Assembly (NCBI GenBank): GCA_015178975.1
Contig: WHVD01000022.1
Coordinates: forward strand, 186,001 to 250,000
Reading direction: 5' to 3'
Origin: Hysterangium stoloniferum
Taxonomy: Eukaryota; Basidiomycota; Agaricomycetes; Hysterangiales; Hysterangiaceae
Length of the DNA stretch: 64,000 nt
Shown here: one piece after another, positions 23,374 through 39,724 of the stretch
Layout of the letters: each line of letters opens with the position of its first letter
Numbering within the stretch: the first letter of the stretch is position 1
Made by a program: the position numbers and the translations under genes
The notes under the pieces: model-generated
Seen by the model: only the letters and a program-made list of their open reading frames with translations
What the model was told of the DNA's origin: nothing
Databases searched by the model: none

Positions 23374-26300
23374 TCAATCCTCATCTTCGTCCACAAACTG
23401 ATAATCTGGTTAGCAACATTCATTGCCAAAAAGGCATCCTGAGAAACTCACATCAACAGCCGTTCCCTCAGTAACGTCTGACTTCCCCCCAAACTTCTTT
23501 GCCTCCTTTGAGCTAATCAAACTCATGGGACGCCCTATCTTCTGAATTTCACCCCAAAATTCCTTATTGTCAGGCGTGTGATTAAGGCATGCCTCTTTTA
23601 AATCACGAATAAACCTGCACAGCATTTCTAATAAGTCCCTCGGATAAAAAATAAGAAGGCTTACGCATTCCACATGCTAATTTCGTCCTCCTGGATTCAA
23701 TGCTTCAAGAAATGGCCGAACTGATAAAACCTCTATTCGTACCTGTAAGGCAACATCTCTCATTTCTTTTAAGCATTCGATCATTTCGTTGTGGCGTCTT
23801 GACGCAAACGGTTTCACCACAATTTCTTTTATGACGGCCCCCAAGTCCCGAACAGCTTGTGAAACTACATCACCACTCTTGATATTTTGCTTGAAGTCTT
23901 CCAGCGGTGAGCTATTCCCGATAATGCGACCTGGCGCACGAGCAGGCTCTGGAGACGGACTGACAGGACCAGTGGAGCGAGCGGGAGTCGGCAAGACAGC
24001 TTGATGCACTTCAGGAGAAGGTGTTTTGACACGAGGTTTTGCATCTTTGACGACAGACGGTAATGCAATAATAACCTCATCCTCATCCTCTGTCGCACTG
24101 TCTTCTTCCATATCAGCCATTGTCTTGGGTAAAACCTTGCTTGGGCTAGATGGATGCGTAGCTTCGGGTCGAGCAACTGGCGCACCGAGATCAATGAGGT
24201 CATCTTCGCCGTCGTCTTCGCCAGCGATATGGGCGTCCTTGCGGCCTCTGACCTTCTTAGGAGGAGCTATACATGGCAGATTTTAACTAAAGGAACTTTA
24301 TTTGAGGAAGTAAATAATTACCTTGTCTTACTTTGAATTCTTCTTTACACTCTTCAATCGCACCGCGCGCACGCTTCAAAACTTTAGATGGGGGTTCAAA
24401 ATACATAATCAGATCGGGATGAGGGGGAGGTAAAGGATTTTCTGAAAGGTCAGAAGTGATAGCGCCATGAAAAAGGGCTTGTTTAATCCTGTGTATGGCT
24501 GGATTGTACGTTTGGACGGGGTCAAACCATGGTAATCGGTTTCTAGCAAGAGAATGAAGGTCATATACTTAAAAGCGTGAGAAGCAGGATATAAGAACAT
24601 CTTACCCCTCTTCATCTTTCTCTCCTGCATGCATAAGGTCCATGGCATCGACAAATGCGTCCATCGCTTTCAATTGTCGATCTGTGGGAAGGTGGGCGTG
24701 CTTTTTGACCTCCTCACCCTTCTTGGAAATGAGATGGTCAAGCGACCTGAACGTGTACTTTCGAATGTCATCCGCAAATGGTACCTGGAACATAGGACGG
24801 TGAATGCTACAGTGTATAGCGCAAAAAATATTAGGGGCACCTGGACCCATAGGAAGCAGTCGACGTCGTCCAACATGCGAGGCATCAGGACACCCATTTT
24901 GGGATCACCCCTACCTGCCCATCGGGCTATAGCCATGGCACCCTTTTCGAACATGGCCTGTACAATGGACGAGAATGCAATTTGTTCCCGGGCCGAATCA
25001 GGACTTGCCCAGACATATTGGACTTCACCGATGCTCCAATCCCGACGATACTAAATTGTGTCAGAATAAATAGGGTGGGATCTGTTGGTTTAAACTCACA
25101 TTTTCAGCATAGAAAAAACCACAAATATCAATGCCGAGCTTCGATTCAATGCGTTGAAAATCCTCCTCCTCGCCAATGGGGACAAAACTTGCACCATACT
25201 TGTATCCACGAACGAGCTTTTCCTTTTCAACGGTTTCTGTTTCAATGTTGTCTAGAGCCGCGTCACCTTCCTCTAAAACTGCATCCTCTTGATCACCTAT
25301 GTAACGCTCCACAACGTAATCAGTCTTCCTATCGAGAAGAGTGTACGTGTCTGTGCCATCGACGTCCATTTTGTCAATCTGTGTTACCCGCTTAGCATAT
25401 TTCTTCATCGAAGGAGGCCTACTAATAGCCGTGCACTTCGACGTTTTGATGCGTAGCTCGATGGCTTCTTCTGGTCGGGACTCAACATCACCAATACGGA
25501 GGCTGCTATTCATCAATGTCGACTTGGTCATTTTGATATCGGGTTTGCTGCATTCTTGTAACGCGTAGGCGGCCGTTCCCAGGGCGCACTCATTTAGCAT
25601 TTCAGAGAATTGTCGATAAAATGTTTCATTTGCTTGCTGAGACAGTGTGAATAATGAGGCATCGGAAATGATGATGGACGTGCCTTGATACTAGACTTAT
25701 TTTTTTCGACAAAGGGCATATTTTCATCATCAAAGTCCACACCTCTAAGTATCAAAATTCAAAACGACAGAATCAATATAAAGCAAGGCTCAAATGGTAC
25801 TAACACGATAGAAGTCTGAATTTCAAGATCGTTCATTTTATGAGCAGTTGCTTCCCAATCTTCAAGTTCCATGGGATTCTCCCCATCAGTCAGAAGGGCC
25901 ATTTTTCTGGTCCATGTCGCTTTCTTTCCAAGGTATCTGGCTTGAGTTTCAATGCCAACAATCATGGCATCAATAGCTGTGAGAAGGTGTCACAACATTG
26001 CCATATATATTTCAGACAAATAACGAACGGTCTCCGACTTCTGTAGACGGCTTGATGGACTTAATCTTTGCCATAGTTTGAGCATTGGGCTGCCCAATGG
26101 GTATGAATTCAGAGACATGCTCATAACCTTCGGCAGCACTTTTATTAATGATATTGTCCGTCTCTGGCGTAAAGGTTAGCGAACAGAGTAATGTTATGTC
26201 CTGTTTAACTCCGTACCTTCGGTTCCGAACAGGATAACGCCACACTGATCGGTCTTCCGCCCATGGAATATCTCAGGGACGGGCATGTTAGCTGACTCCG

Positions 26301-26497
26301 AGAATTAACCATCAACAACGTACCATCTCTTGTATTTTCAGCATGACAAATTCTAAAACCCAATCCAGTTTTGTTATCTCCCGAGTCCTTACTTCGCCAT
26401 TGGAATGAGGAGGCAGGTCAATAACGCGTGTCTTTCCCATTGACGGCGAGACGTCAATGAGGAACATTGTCACAGTGTACTGCGTTCCAAACGCCAT
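23374..26497 (-). CDS. KU80: KU80 subunit of the Ku DNA end-binding complex
   Basis: Multi-exon gene encoding a full Ku80. The N-terminus has the vWA fold start (QYTVTMFLIDVSPSMGKTR), then CGVILFGTEGT, FIPIGQPNA and RKMALLTDGENPME. The central DNA-encircling barrel includes SSLRIGDVE, YGASFVPIGEEEDFQ, GICGFF-like DICGFFYAENV and MLDDVDCFLWVQVPFADDIRKYTF, followed by LPPPHPDLIMYFEPPSKVLKRARGAIEECKEEF. The C-terminal part has the helical region seen in Ku80 C-terminal domains (EDFKQNIKSGDVVSQAVRDLGAVIKEIV, then NHTPDNKEFWGEIQ) and an acidic end VDEDED. Ku70-Ku80 binds double-strand ends and starts non-homologous end joining; it also works at telomeres. It diverges from the LPD1 gene over 191 bp. 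No break seen. Confidence 0.93.
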
Positions 26498-26688
26498 AGT
26501 TATAAATTATATCAGGGACGGATGATTCACATGAATAGATGCTCTGAGACTCACCCCCGCTCGTTGTGTTGGCATTATGATAAATGGGAAGAGTGGCGAG
26601 GATCGCGGTTCAAGGATTCGATCACGTGAGGTATACTGGTCATGTGATCGTCAAGATATAGTCATCAAAACGCTTTACTACGACCACA
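26498..26688. promoter_or_regulatory. divergent promoter KU80 / LPD1 with TCACGTGA
   Basis: The 191-bp gap contains TCACGTGA at 26622-26629, the same 8-bp palindrome found in the PP2C/CYP8 gap, and catgtgatc 13 bp further on. Binding of a Cbf1/bHLH factor is inference. Confidence 0.5.
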
Positions 26689-30888
<4,200 letters not shown>

Positions 30889-33800
30889 TCAGGTGGATGG
30901 AGGGACGCTTGCCTCCCCGCCATACTTTGTAAGAAGTCCTTCGGCTCGATATCGAACATGATCGTAGCTATCTTCACCCCGCTTTGAGGAAACCGCATCC
31001 AGCGGTCTGCAATAGCACACAAAATATCTTCCTATACAGTCATAAAGTCCATTTATTTCAGCGCCATGGGCCAAGAGTAGTTGGACCAACTCTTCGTTTC
31101 CGGAGTAGGCAGCGCAGACGATAGCGCTTAATTGACGACTGTCCGTTGGTCTGACATTGACTTCTGCTCCGTGCTGAAGAAGCAGCTTAGCCAGCTCTAG
31201 GTTACCAACCAGGCAGGCTGCGGCTAAAGCACTCCCTGTAGGTGTATAAGCAGCATTTATTTCTGCCCCTTTCTCAACGAGTAACTTAACCATCTTTTCA
31301 TTGTTCTCTTTACAAGCGATCCGAAGGGCAGTACCATAGTACTCGCTTCCACGGGAGTTGACGTTGGCGCCTTTCTCGATCAGATAAGTTGCGATTTCGT
31401 CATGCCCATTGAGAATTGCGACTTGAAGGGCTGTGCAGCAATCACCTGCATGGAGAGTGTACCCGTGGCCAAACTTGCCCTGAATATCAGGGTCTGCCCC
31501 ATGCTCCAAAAGGAATTTGACAATATTGTAATGTCCTTCTGATGCAGCCGCGGCAAGGGCCGTTACAAATTTGCCACCCAGAGCATTTACATCTGCTTGC
31601 GATTTCACTGCGATCTCCACGGCATGGTGCAGACCAAACAAAGCAAAGTAATACAAGGGATGATTTGTGTATTCGGCTTCACCATGAGTATTTTGCCTGA
31701 AAACACCATGGATATTTCTCTTGTAAGTACCGAACTTCAGACGTGAAATGGCAGTAGTCCACTTTCTAAACGTAGTGCTATTGTCAAGAAATATGTTGAA
31801 AATTTTCTCTTGATAGTGACGTTGCAGAGCTTCTTGATCAATGCAAAGGAGATGGTAGTCCCAGGCATCAGCTGCATACTGGAAGAATGGATATCGGGCT
31901 TGAGTATCTCTTCTCTCGTCGAAATTCATCAACCAACCTTGGTGGGAAGGGAGATGGCAGACGTCTTGATACGAGAGGTACGTTATACATAGATCAGTTA
32001 TTTTAATAGCGCACTGAGCTGCTACCAAAGGGAATTGGGAGGGAGTCCCACTCTGTGCTCTTTCAGATACTAGATATTCTTTAACCGAATAGTGCGAGAG
32101 CCGCACATAACCCTTGTATTCCTCTCTCCCATCGATGACTGCGATCAGACTTCCGCAGATGGTGAGAATATCCTGTGGTTCAGCAAATCTCTCATCCACA
32201 TCGATAGTAGATGTGCCAGATTTGACAATGATCGCCTCTGCTATTTCAGGGACAGTCATTGGTCGTTTTGCAAAAGCTAACCACATGAGAATGTTGCAAC
32301 CCAATTCGATGTCGTCCTCCGATATCTCCGATAACATCCTGGCGTAAGTTTCATCCAGTGTTTGCGGCAGTGACATCAAAGTTTTCCGGACAGAGTTAAC
32401 GTTTCGGCAAGCTCGCAACCTGTCCAATTGACATTCAACCCAGCGAAACCTAGTCAATGGACAGTGTTCAATTTTTACTTTTATTCATATATGATCTACT
32501 CACATTCCATGGGCGCCCTCAACCAAGGTGGTTTCCATTTCCGATAGAATTGTCGGATTCCATTTTTTAAGGCGAGTATCTTCGGCCACAATATCTGAAA
32601 CAAACCTCCTGATGTCTTCGTCTACAACCTCCGTAGACATTGACACGGGAAAAAGAGTGGTACTATTAAAGCCTTCCTCTAGGTACCGTTCATGACGACT
32701 CGTTACAAGGATGTTGAGGTCCCAGAATGGGCTGTGAGTCAGGACTTCTATTAGTTTTTCTCTTTCGGTCGAGTCAACTTCATCAAGGGCATCAACGACG
32801 ATATAAGTGCGCTTGAATATCCGGCCAAATTCCTCTAACATATTCACCAATGTTTTCCTAGAGGGGCTTTTAGGCTCTCGCGTACGCATATCTCGGATGA
32901 AATCGGGGATCTCCAAAAGTCGTTGGAGGAGTTGTGCAGCCAAGGTACGGAGCATATTATGTACCTTTCTCTTATCAGGGTCACTGAATGAGAAATAATG
33001 AAAGGCGAGACCGATGGATGGATCACTGTGGAATTGCTCCTGTAGAGAAGAAACTATAGTGCTTCTATTTCATTGTAAGTCAGTAGGATATGTAATCACA
33101 GCCTTCAGAGGGCAATGGTAGTAGTCGACTCACGAAAGTATGGTCTTTCCGCAGCCCGCTGAATCAACCATGTTAGTTATGCAGAGTGTATCCAAATAAA
33201 AAGGGCACTTTACGGATTCCATGCAACCATAAACCCATCTTCGTGGTCTCTTTCCACTTGGAGAAATTCTTTCCAAGAGTAAACCATTCGCCGGTGCCTT
33301 TGTGAGATTTCGCGTGAGCCATGTCATAATTAGAGTCGACGTCGAGAGGCTCTAGCCACTGAATAATTTTGGAACGAAAGCTTTCTAAATATTCGAATAT
33401 CCGATTATGAAGAAATCTACAAATCATATCATATAGCGACTCTGAGACCTACCATCACCTTGATTTCTAACGTATGTGGTATCCGCTCTCAAGGCGGATA
33501 GGGTAGATCTGCGTTTAAAGTCTTTATGAAGTCCAAAATCGCATTAAAATACATACGCTTGATCAATTGCCAGGCCTAATCCTATTGATTGTTTCCGACT
33601 TCTGACGAGCTCCGTGACCTTCTCGACATCCTTCTCCTTCAAAGGCCAAGTAAGGCGTGTCCCCAGTCGTTTCCATTTGGAAAGAGGTTTAGTTAACGTC
33701 AACAGAATATTTTCTAGCAACTCTTGGCAGTCAGAAAGCCACTTTTTCCAATCTCGAAGACGGTCATAATTCGGGACCGACAGCGAGGTCTGTTCGCTGA

Positions 33801-33975
33801 GCAGTGCCTGAAGCGCAAGGAGAAGTGACTCCAACTCGCGTATTTCCGTACGAATATTATCAATATTGGATTGGATACTCTTGTCGGCTGACAGGAAGTT
33901 ATAAGCCGATGATACAATCTCGTAACTTAGCTGAAGAACAGCGATGACGCTGGCAGTGAGAGAAAGGGGATCCAT
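30889..33975 (-). CDS. STAND/NACHT-ankyrin NOD-like receptor protein
   Basis: Multi-exon gene with the three-part layout of fungal NOD-like receptors. The N-terminal exon (33975-33544) begins MDPLSLTASVIAVLQLSYEIVSSAYNF, typical of the helical fungal STAND N-terminal domain. The NACHT domain has LHGIPGCGKTILS (P-loop, assembled across an intron near 33165), YIVVDALDEVDS (Walker B) and LNILVTSRHE (sensor). The 522-codon last exon has the winged-helix-like segment (MLSEISEDDIELGCNILMWLAFAKRPMTVPEIAEAI, LSHYSVKEYLVS), then at least five ankyrin repeats at about 31060-31640 (TALQVAILNGHDEIATYLIE, SALAAACLVGNLELAKLLL, and others). Such proteins are signal-transducing ATPases in fungal non-self recognition and heterokaryon incompatibility; the ligand is unknown. 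It is the last intact gene before the transposon-rich half. Confidence 0.88.
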
Positions 33976-34610
33976 CTTGCTGTGGAAGATCTCTGGATGG
34001 GCTTTATGGGCGTTTTTAAATATTCTATTCGATGACAGGATACACGCCGCAGGACGGATCCAATTCCACCTGTGTGTCTTCTATTTGTAACCTAATTAGC
34101 TTGCCGCATAGCCCCCTGAATTCCGACCTAATTAGAATGCATAAGTTATTTTGCCGCAGCCTGCTTACGGTGTCCCAACTGTATCAGATCTATTTTTTCT
34201 TTTGAATTTTGAATTTTGAATTTGGGTTTGAGATCAGCGCTAGTGCCAAGGGATACATCAGCGTGGGTAAACCAGCCATTCTCAGCCGGTCGAGTTCTAA
34301 AACATAAAAATATTAATATATTTAATTTTAGTAGTATAACAAGGCCAGAAAAAACCAATTTTGAACCTTTGTGCACTGGTCAGGTCGCTGGTGCAGATCC
34401 ATATGTTCCACTGTACTTACTGCCACTAAATGCATGAAACACATCACTGCAGTAACCGTGGTTTGGCAGTTTTAAATAAAATCAGGGATTTACTAGTACT
34501 TTCTACAAAATTCGGAATCTAAAAATTAAATTATGTGATAGTAAATATGTGTGTATAATATGTAGGACTTCCTCTAAAATATTGACAGCCTATCTGTTAA
34601 TCTGCTTGCT
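33976..34610. other. NLR upstream region
   Basis: Contains the promoter side of the NLR gene, a short repeat of ttttgaa near 34199-34221, and AT-rich sequence. No gene seen. It marks the change from gene-dense to transposon-dense DNA. Confidence 0.4.
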
Positions 34611-35075
34611 ATGCCTCATTGTCCAGGCTGTTCTAAAAAGTTTCCCAATCTCGAAGAGAAAGTCTTGTGTTTGATGTTGCAAACTTGATCAAAACCCTTC
34701 TGATTTTTTTAGAAAAAAATTATACTAGTGAGTTCAGTACTAATCATTTATGAGATTAATAAATGATGGATAAAAAAAAACAGGCAAAGCCACAATGTGA
34801 TGGATGTGGTGTAATTTATGCATTTTTGACTGAACCCATTTGTGGTTTTTGTGTAGATAAAGCAGACAAAAGTGTGTTTCTTTTGAGAATTGTTTGCATT
34901 GTTCAATGAGCTTATAATTTTTAGGGCCCTATTTATGTTCTCATACTTTATTATGCAATGCTGTTGAATTTGTCATTTACTGATAGATATAGGTGATCTT
35001 GCAAAATTCCTGGCTCAGCATATATTAGACTTTGAGGAGACTGTATCAAAGCATCATTTGCATAAGCCACTACCC
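34611..35075 (+). pseudogene. 5' fragment of a gene with paired cysteines, cut by an LTR
   Basis: An ATG at 34611 opens MPHCPGCSKKFPNLEEK, followed after a likely intron by a frame from 34763 with CDGCGVIYAFLTEPICGFCVDKAD, two C-x2-C pairs 12 residues apart as in a zinc finger. A third open piece (GDLAKFLAQHILDFEETVSKHH) runs up to position 35075, where an LTR begins. The continuation is not found downstream. It resembles N-terminal regions of transposon-linked genes in mushrooms, but the family is not established. Confidence 0.35.
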
Positions 35076-36278
35076 TGTTACGACCCATTCCTAGATACCT
35101 CAATATCTGACATCATCCAAAACATCTGACCTCTGCCTCAGTATCCGATCCCCTACCTCCAATTATGGAGCATTCATAGTTCCCAAACTTCTGGATCTCA
35201 TCCTTGTTCCACATTGGTAACTTGTCAATTGACAAGCATTCACTCATGTACTAATTATATTCCCATTTTGGAATATTTTCCTTAGTCCATCTTATTGTAT
35301 TCCCATTTTAGAATACTACCATTTCCGTCTTATTGTGATCTTAGTTTGTAGTACAATAATGAGAAAACTTATATTAGTTTCCACAAATTTGTACTTTACA
35401 TTAGATCTGATATCGACTTAGTTTCTTATTCCTTCTTTCTCTCTGTATGCTTGGGAGGATAGTCACACTTCATTGAATATACAAAAATTTATGGAAAAGT
35501 CCTCATATTTTTAAGTGAGACTATTTCCTTTGGCTATGACTATATGTTTTAGGAGTTTATGTTTCATTGCCCCAAAATTTCACCTTTAAAACTTGTATAC
35601 TCTTTTAAAATATGCACAAATGTCATGGTCAACCAAAATTATTTGGGTTATGACTTAAACTTTGGGATGAGATGCATTCTCTAGTATCTCTGTGACTTTT
35701 AAAATATCCACAAACATTATAGTTAATCAAAATTATTTGGGTTATGACTTAATCTTTGGGATGAGATGCATTCTCTTGTATATTATGCAAACTTTCAAAT
35801 GTAGTTCATATCATTTAAATTTATTTGGTTTAGAAAGTTAACCAGAACTATCTGACCAACCAATCCATGTTGTGGAATTTATCCCCAAAAGGATAAACCA
35901 TATATGTTTGTTTGACTAACTTTTGTCAGATACAAGATAAATATAAATATTTCCTTATTCTCCAGAATGTCATCTGATAGACTGAATTTGATTAAATATT
36001 AATTTTACAACAAACAATATAAATATATATACTTTAGTGGATAAATAACTTTTAAAGTTTTGGGTTATCCTCCTTGATATTTGGAACTCTTTGGAACTCT
36101 GAATATCCGTATTCTCTGGTGTAATCCCATTTCTCAAATTAAGGACTTCTTAGGATTTGAATAGAGGTGCAGCACATACTGTAAGCTGAAGCTGACATCC
36201 TGACCCTATTTGGAAGTTTCTGAGTTTCTGGTCACTTCCTGATAGTTCCAGAATAAGTTCCCAACACAGCACTTAACA
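35076..36278 (+). repeat. LTR family A, 5' LTR of element 1, with a 620-bp insertion
   Basis: Starts TGTTACGACC and ends CACTTAACA like the other A copies. Without the insertion at 35454-36073 it would be about 580 bp, matching the others (558-562 bp). It is followed by a gypsy internal region, with gTATATCAGATC at 36279 onward as a possible primer-binding site. The flank before it is TACCC. CpG is nearly absent (2 in the first 145 bp). Confidence 0.85.
35454..36073. mobile_element. 620-bp non-autonomous TIR element inserted in LTR-A
   Basis: Interrupts the LTR between gtatgc and atatttgg. Ends are GGAGGATA and TATCCTCC, an 8-bp inverted repeat, flanked by TTG on both sides (35451-35453 and 36074-36076), a probable 3-bp target duplication. 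Interior is AT-rich, without coding capacity. It holds a tandem duplication of about 105 bp (around 35612-35782), marked by aaattatttgggttatgact twice. The superfamily is not clear. Confidence 0.65.
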
Positions 36279-37964
36279 GTATATCAGATCTCATCTCTGC
36301 AACTCACTCATCATGGGTCCCAAATGCAAAGCTGCCAAAGGACCATCCCAACTTCAATCCCCATTGCAACTTTATGTGTATGTACCACTCAACCAAAACC
36401 CCTGCTCAGCCGATAGCATCAGCTTCCATCAAGGAATTTACTGAAGTAGCAAAAGGTCCTGACACTCCTGAGGCTTCCAATAATGACATAGAAGAACAAC
36501 CAGACAAATTGAAAAAGAAATCTTCTGATGAACTGACTGAAATGATGTTTATCAATTCTCTTGTGAAATTTGCTGACTATCTGAAATCTGCTGAGGAAAG
36601 CAAAGAACCATCCCACACTGGAGTCAAAACCCAAACCATTTACCAGCAAGGATCTGAAAAAATTGAAGAATTTCCTTCTCCAATGCCATTTCAGTTTCCA
36701 TGATTGACCTGCTACATTCAAATCCAACAGTTGAAAAGTCAACTTTGCACTCTTATCTTAAGGATACCACTCAGGATTGGTTCAAACCCAGACTTTCTGG
36801 AACATCTGATGAGACACCTGAATGGCTCAATGACTGGGACAAATTTGTCAAAGAACTGGAAACTAATTTCAGACCATACAATCAATCTGGTAAAGCAGAA
36901 AATGAACTAATGACACTTAAGATGAAGGACAATCAACAAGTTTCCAATTATCTCATCAAGTTCAATACCCTTGCTGCACACTGTGGATGGGATGATTCCA
37001 CCCTCAGGCACCATTTTTATATGAGTCTTCCATCATGCCTAAAAGATGACATCTACAAAGATGGAACACCAAAAACTCTCCAACTCATGTGGATGAAAGC
37101 TCAGACATCTGATGCCTGCTATTGGGAATGAAAAGCAGAAATTTCCCAAGAAAATCTGATGGAATGTTCTCAAGGCAATAAGGCATCAACTAGCAAGTCT
37201 TCCAGCAATAACACTAGCAATAACACTGGCAACACTGGCACTAATACCAGCAAATCAAATTCCGATCAGAAGAAAGACAAGAAATCCAACAAGGAAAAAC
37301 AGTCAACTTCTGATAAACCCAACATTTCCCACCTGTTGGATTCTGACAGTAAACTCACCCTAAAGGAGAAACAACGACACATGGGTAATGACCTTTGTCT
37401 TTTCTACAGAAAAGGTGGACACAAGGTTCCTGATTGTGCCATTAAGTCTAGCTCTTCCAAGGCTCACACGGCAACTTCCACTATGACTATGATGTCTAAG
37501 GAAAAACCCACCACAGAGTCAAAAAAAGAGTAAGCAACCCTCCAGAATCTGCATGGACAGAGGGTTGTGTTGACTCTCTCCGTGTTTCTGAGGTTATCCA
37601 TCTCAACACATCTGCTCTCTCTAATTCCAACTCATTATTTGTAAAACTTGTTTCTGACCTTCTTGGAAATTTAGTGTTCCAAGCTCTGATAGATTCTGGC
37701 TCCACACACTGTTTTGTAGATACCACCTTTGCCATGAAACATAATCTGAAACTCCATTCTATTCCTGCAATTTCTTTGCATCTGTTTGATGGCACTAGCA
37801 ACACAGCAATTACCCAAGCCTACAACATGTCTATCCAGTTCCCATGTGGAACATCCCAGATGGTTATCTTTTTTGTAACATAGTTGGACTCTAGCTGTTT
37901 GGTCATTCTTGGATATAACTGGCTCACCCGATATAATCCATTGATTGACTGGGTATTGGGCAGT
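36279..37964 (+). mobile_element. Ty3/gypsy element 1: gag and protease region (degenerate)
   Basis: Gag is split over three frames: 36374-36703 (N-terminal), 36700-37131 (retrotransposon gag core: LKDTTQDWFKPRL, WDKFVKELETNFRP, NYLIKFNTLAAHCGW) and 37159-37533 (Ser/Asn/Lys-rich linker plus a zinc knuckle in which inner residues are changed: CLFYRKGGHKVPDC, one Cys lost). The protease piece at 37674-37963 keeps LIDSGSTHCFVD with the catalytic Asp, then [10 protein letters not shown]. Frameshifts and a TAG in FFVT* show that it is not functional. The frame is cut by a solo LTR-A at 37965. Confidence 0.85.
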
Positions 37965-39252
37965 TGTTACGACCCATTCCCAGATACTTCAATATCTGAC
38001 CCCTGACTTCCGACTATGGAACATCATAGTTCCTGCATCTTCCATAATCTTCCCCTTGTTCCGCATTTGGTAACTTGTCCATTGGCAAGTATTCACTCAT
38101 TTGTTTATTGTATCCCAATTTCGGAAATAATGTCTCTCTAATCCGTCTTATTGTATTTCCATTTTGGAATACTCCCATTTCCATCTTATTGTGGTCTTAG
38201 TTTGTAGTACAATAACAAGAAAACCTATATTAGTTTCCACAAATTTGTACTTTACTTCAGATCTGATATCGACTTAGTTTCTTATTGTTACGACCATGTC
38301 ACAGCCATTCGGCCCCGAGGTTATCGCCACCTATCGACAATTCAAGTTATCGCTCAAGTCACCACATCGGAAACCATTGCCCCTGATGCTGACGTATGCT
38401 TTTGTGGTGATCAAACTCCATTTACGCCCATGTCAAAATATACTCATACTATCTGGTTAAACTTTTGATACGTCCCTTTTGTTATGATGATCCGTTCTAC
38501 CCTATGTTTCACATATGCCTATATATACTTGTAACCCTCGAACTATTTCCTTTTCCCGTAATTACGCTCTCAGCTATCTCTTTGGCCTCTGAACTAATCA
38601 TAAACTTCCCATTCCTAGTCAAGCTTATTGTCAATACCCTGTTCCGCTCTTCTCCTAGTTAGTATTTTCTAGACACCTGATACTTGTATATGAACGTGCT
38701 GTAGTTGTAGTTACTAGGCAATCAGAATATCGACTCAGAATACCCTCTTATGCCTCTAGCAGTCTTGTACTAAGAATCCTCTCATCCGCCTTTGCGTGCG
38801 CTCATCCACTCTCAGTCACTGACCCTTGGCCCGACACTTGACTTAACCTTCGGTCCCGATCAGTATCTCACCAAAAGGAACTCGTTAGGATTAGTCTTCG
38901 CCCACCTGAAATTTAAGGACACTCAACAGACATTTGTGAGGGTGCAGCACATAAGCTGAAGCCAAGTCCTTCCGATCGGTCCCTGTCGGCCAACCGACAT
39001 CAGTCAGTTTCCAGTTCTTAACACTTATTCCCATTTCCATCTTTCAGTATGCTCGATATTTGGAACTCTTCAGAACTCTGAATATCCATACCTTCCAGTG
39101 TAAGTCCTGTCTTTGAAATTAAGGACTCCCGAGCATTTGTGTAGAGGTGTAGCACATAAGCTGAAGCCAACATCCTGACCCTATCCGATAGTTTCCAAGT
39201 TCCCAGTGACTTTCTGATAGTTCCAGAATAAGTTCTGACACGGCACTTAACA
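37965..39252 (+). repeat. solo LTR family A inserted in element 1, itself hit by LTR-C
   Basis: TGTTACGACC to CACTTAACA. Element 2 has uninterrupted sequence at the homologous point (gggcagtattaatt near 43580), which proves insertion. Flanks are CAGT (37961-37964) and CAGT (39254-39257), extended to 5 bp only with a mismatch. Removing the nested 738-bp LTR-C plus its duplicate leaves about 545 bp, a normal A length. Confidence 0.88.
38286..39023 (+). repeat. solo LTR family C nested in LTR-A
   Basis: 738 bp from TGTTACGACCATG to GTTCTTAACA, flanked by a perfect 5-bp duplication CTTAT (38281-38285 and 39024-39028). Beyond the first ten bases it is unlike families A and B. It has a tatatata-like segment near 38520. 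It is the youngest layer of a three-level nest (element 1, LTR-A, LTR-C). Confidence 0.88.
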
Positions 39253-39724
39253 TCAGTATTAATTTCCAGATTCATGACACTTCTGCTCCTCCTACAGCAT
39301 CTAATCTGGCCAGAGTCTCTTTGGCATCTATGGCACCTCTGGCTTCTACCGAAACCTCTGAACCTCTGAAAATCTCTCTCATTAATGCTGTGGCATTTGT
39401 TAGGGTGAGTAAACTGGATGGATCACAGTGTTTTTTGATCAGCTTAAAAGTTGATGAAGCATCTGGATACTTTGCAACTCCAGAATTATCCAAGCTAAAA
39501 GCTGACCTGGAAGGAGTTTCCGAAAAATACCATGATTTTGCAGATATTTTCAGTAAGCAGAAAGCTGAACAGCTTGCACCACATAGGCCTTATAACTTAA
39601 AAAAATTGATATTAAGCCCAGTTCAAACCCACCCTTAGGACCTATTTACCCATTGTCCCAATTGGAACTTTTGTCTATTTGGGAGTTCTTGGATGAACAT
39701 TTATCAATAGGTTTTATCTGTCCA
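39253..39724 (+). mobile_element. element 1: protease-to-reverse-transcriptase linker and RT start
   Basis: Continues element 1 after the solo LTR-A. It encodes ISLINAVAFVRVSKL, then the conserved FADIFSKQKAEQLAPHRPYNL that precedes RT, broken by a frameshift near 39600. It stops at the LTR-B insertion at 39725. Element 2 has the same sequence at 43600-44060 in better state. Confidence 0.8.

Noticed and set aside
38465-38662. 65-codon hydrophobic open frame
   Set aside because: It lies wholly inside the solo LTR-C and has no start context or homologue.
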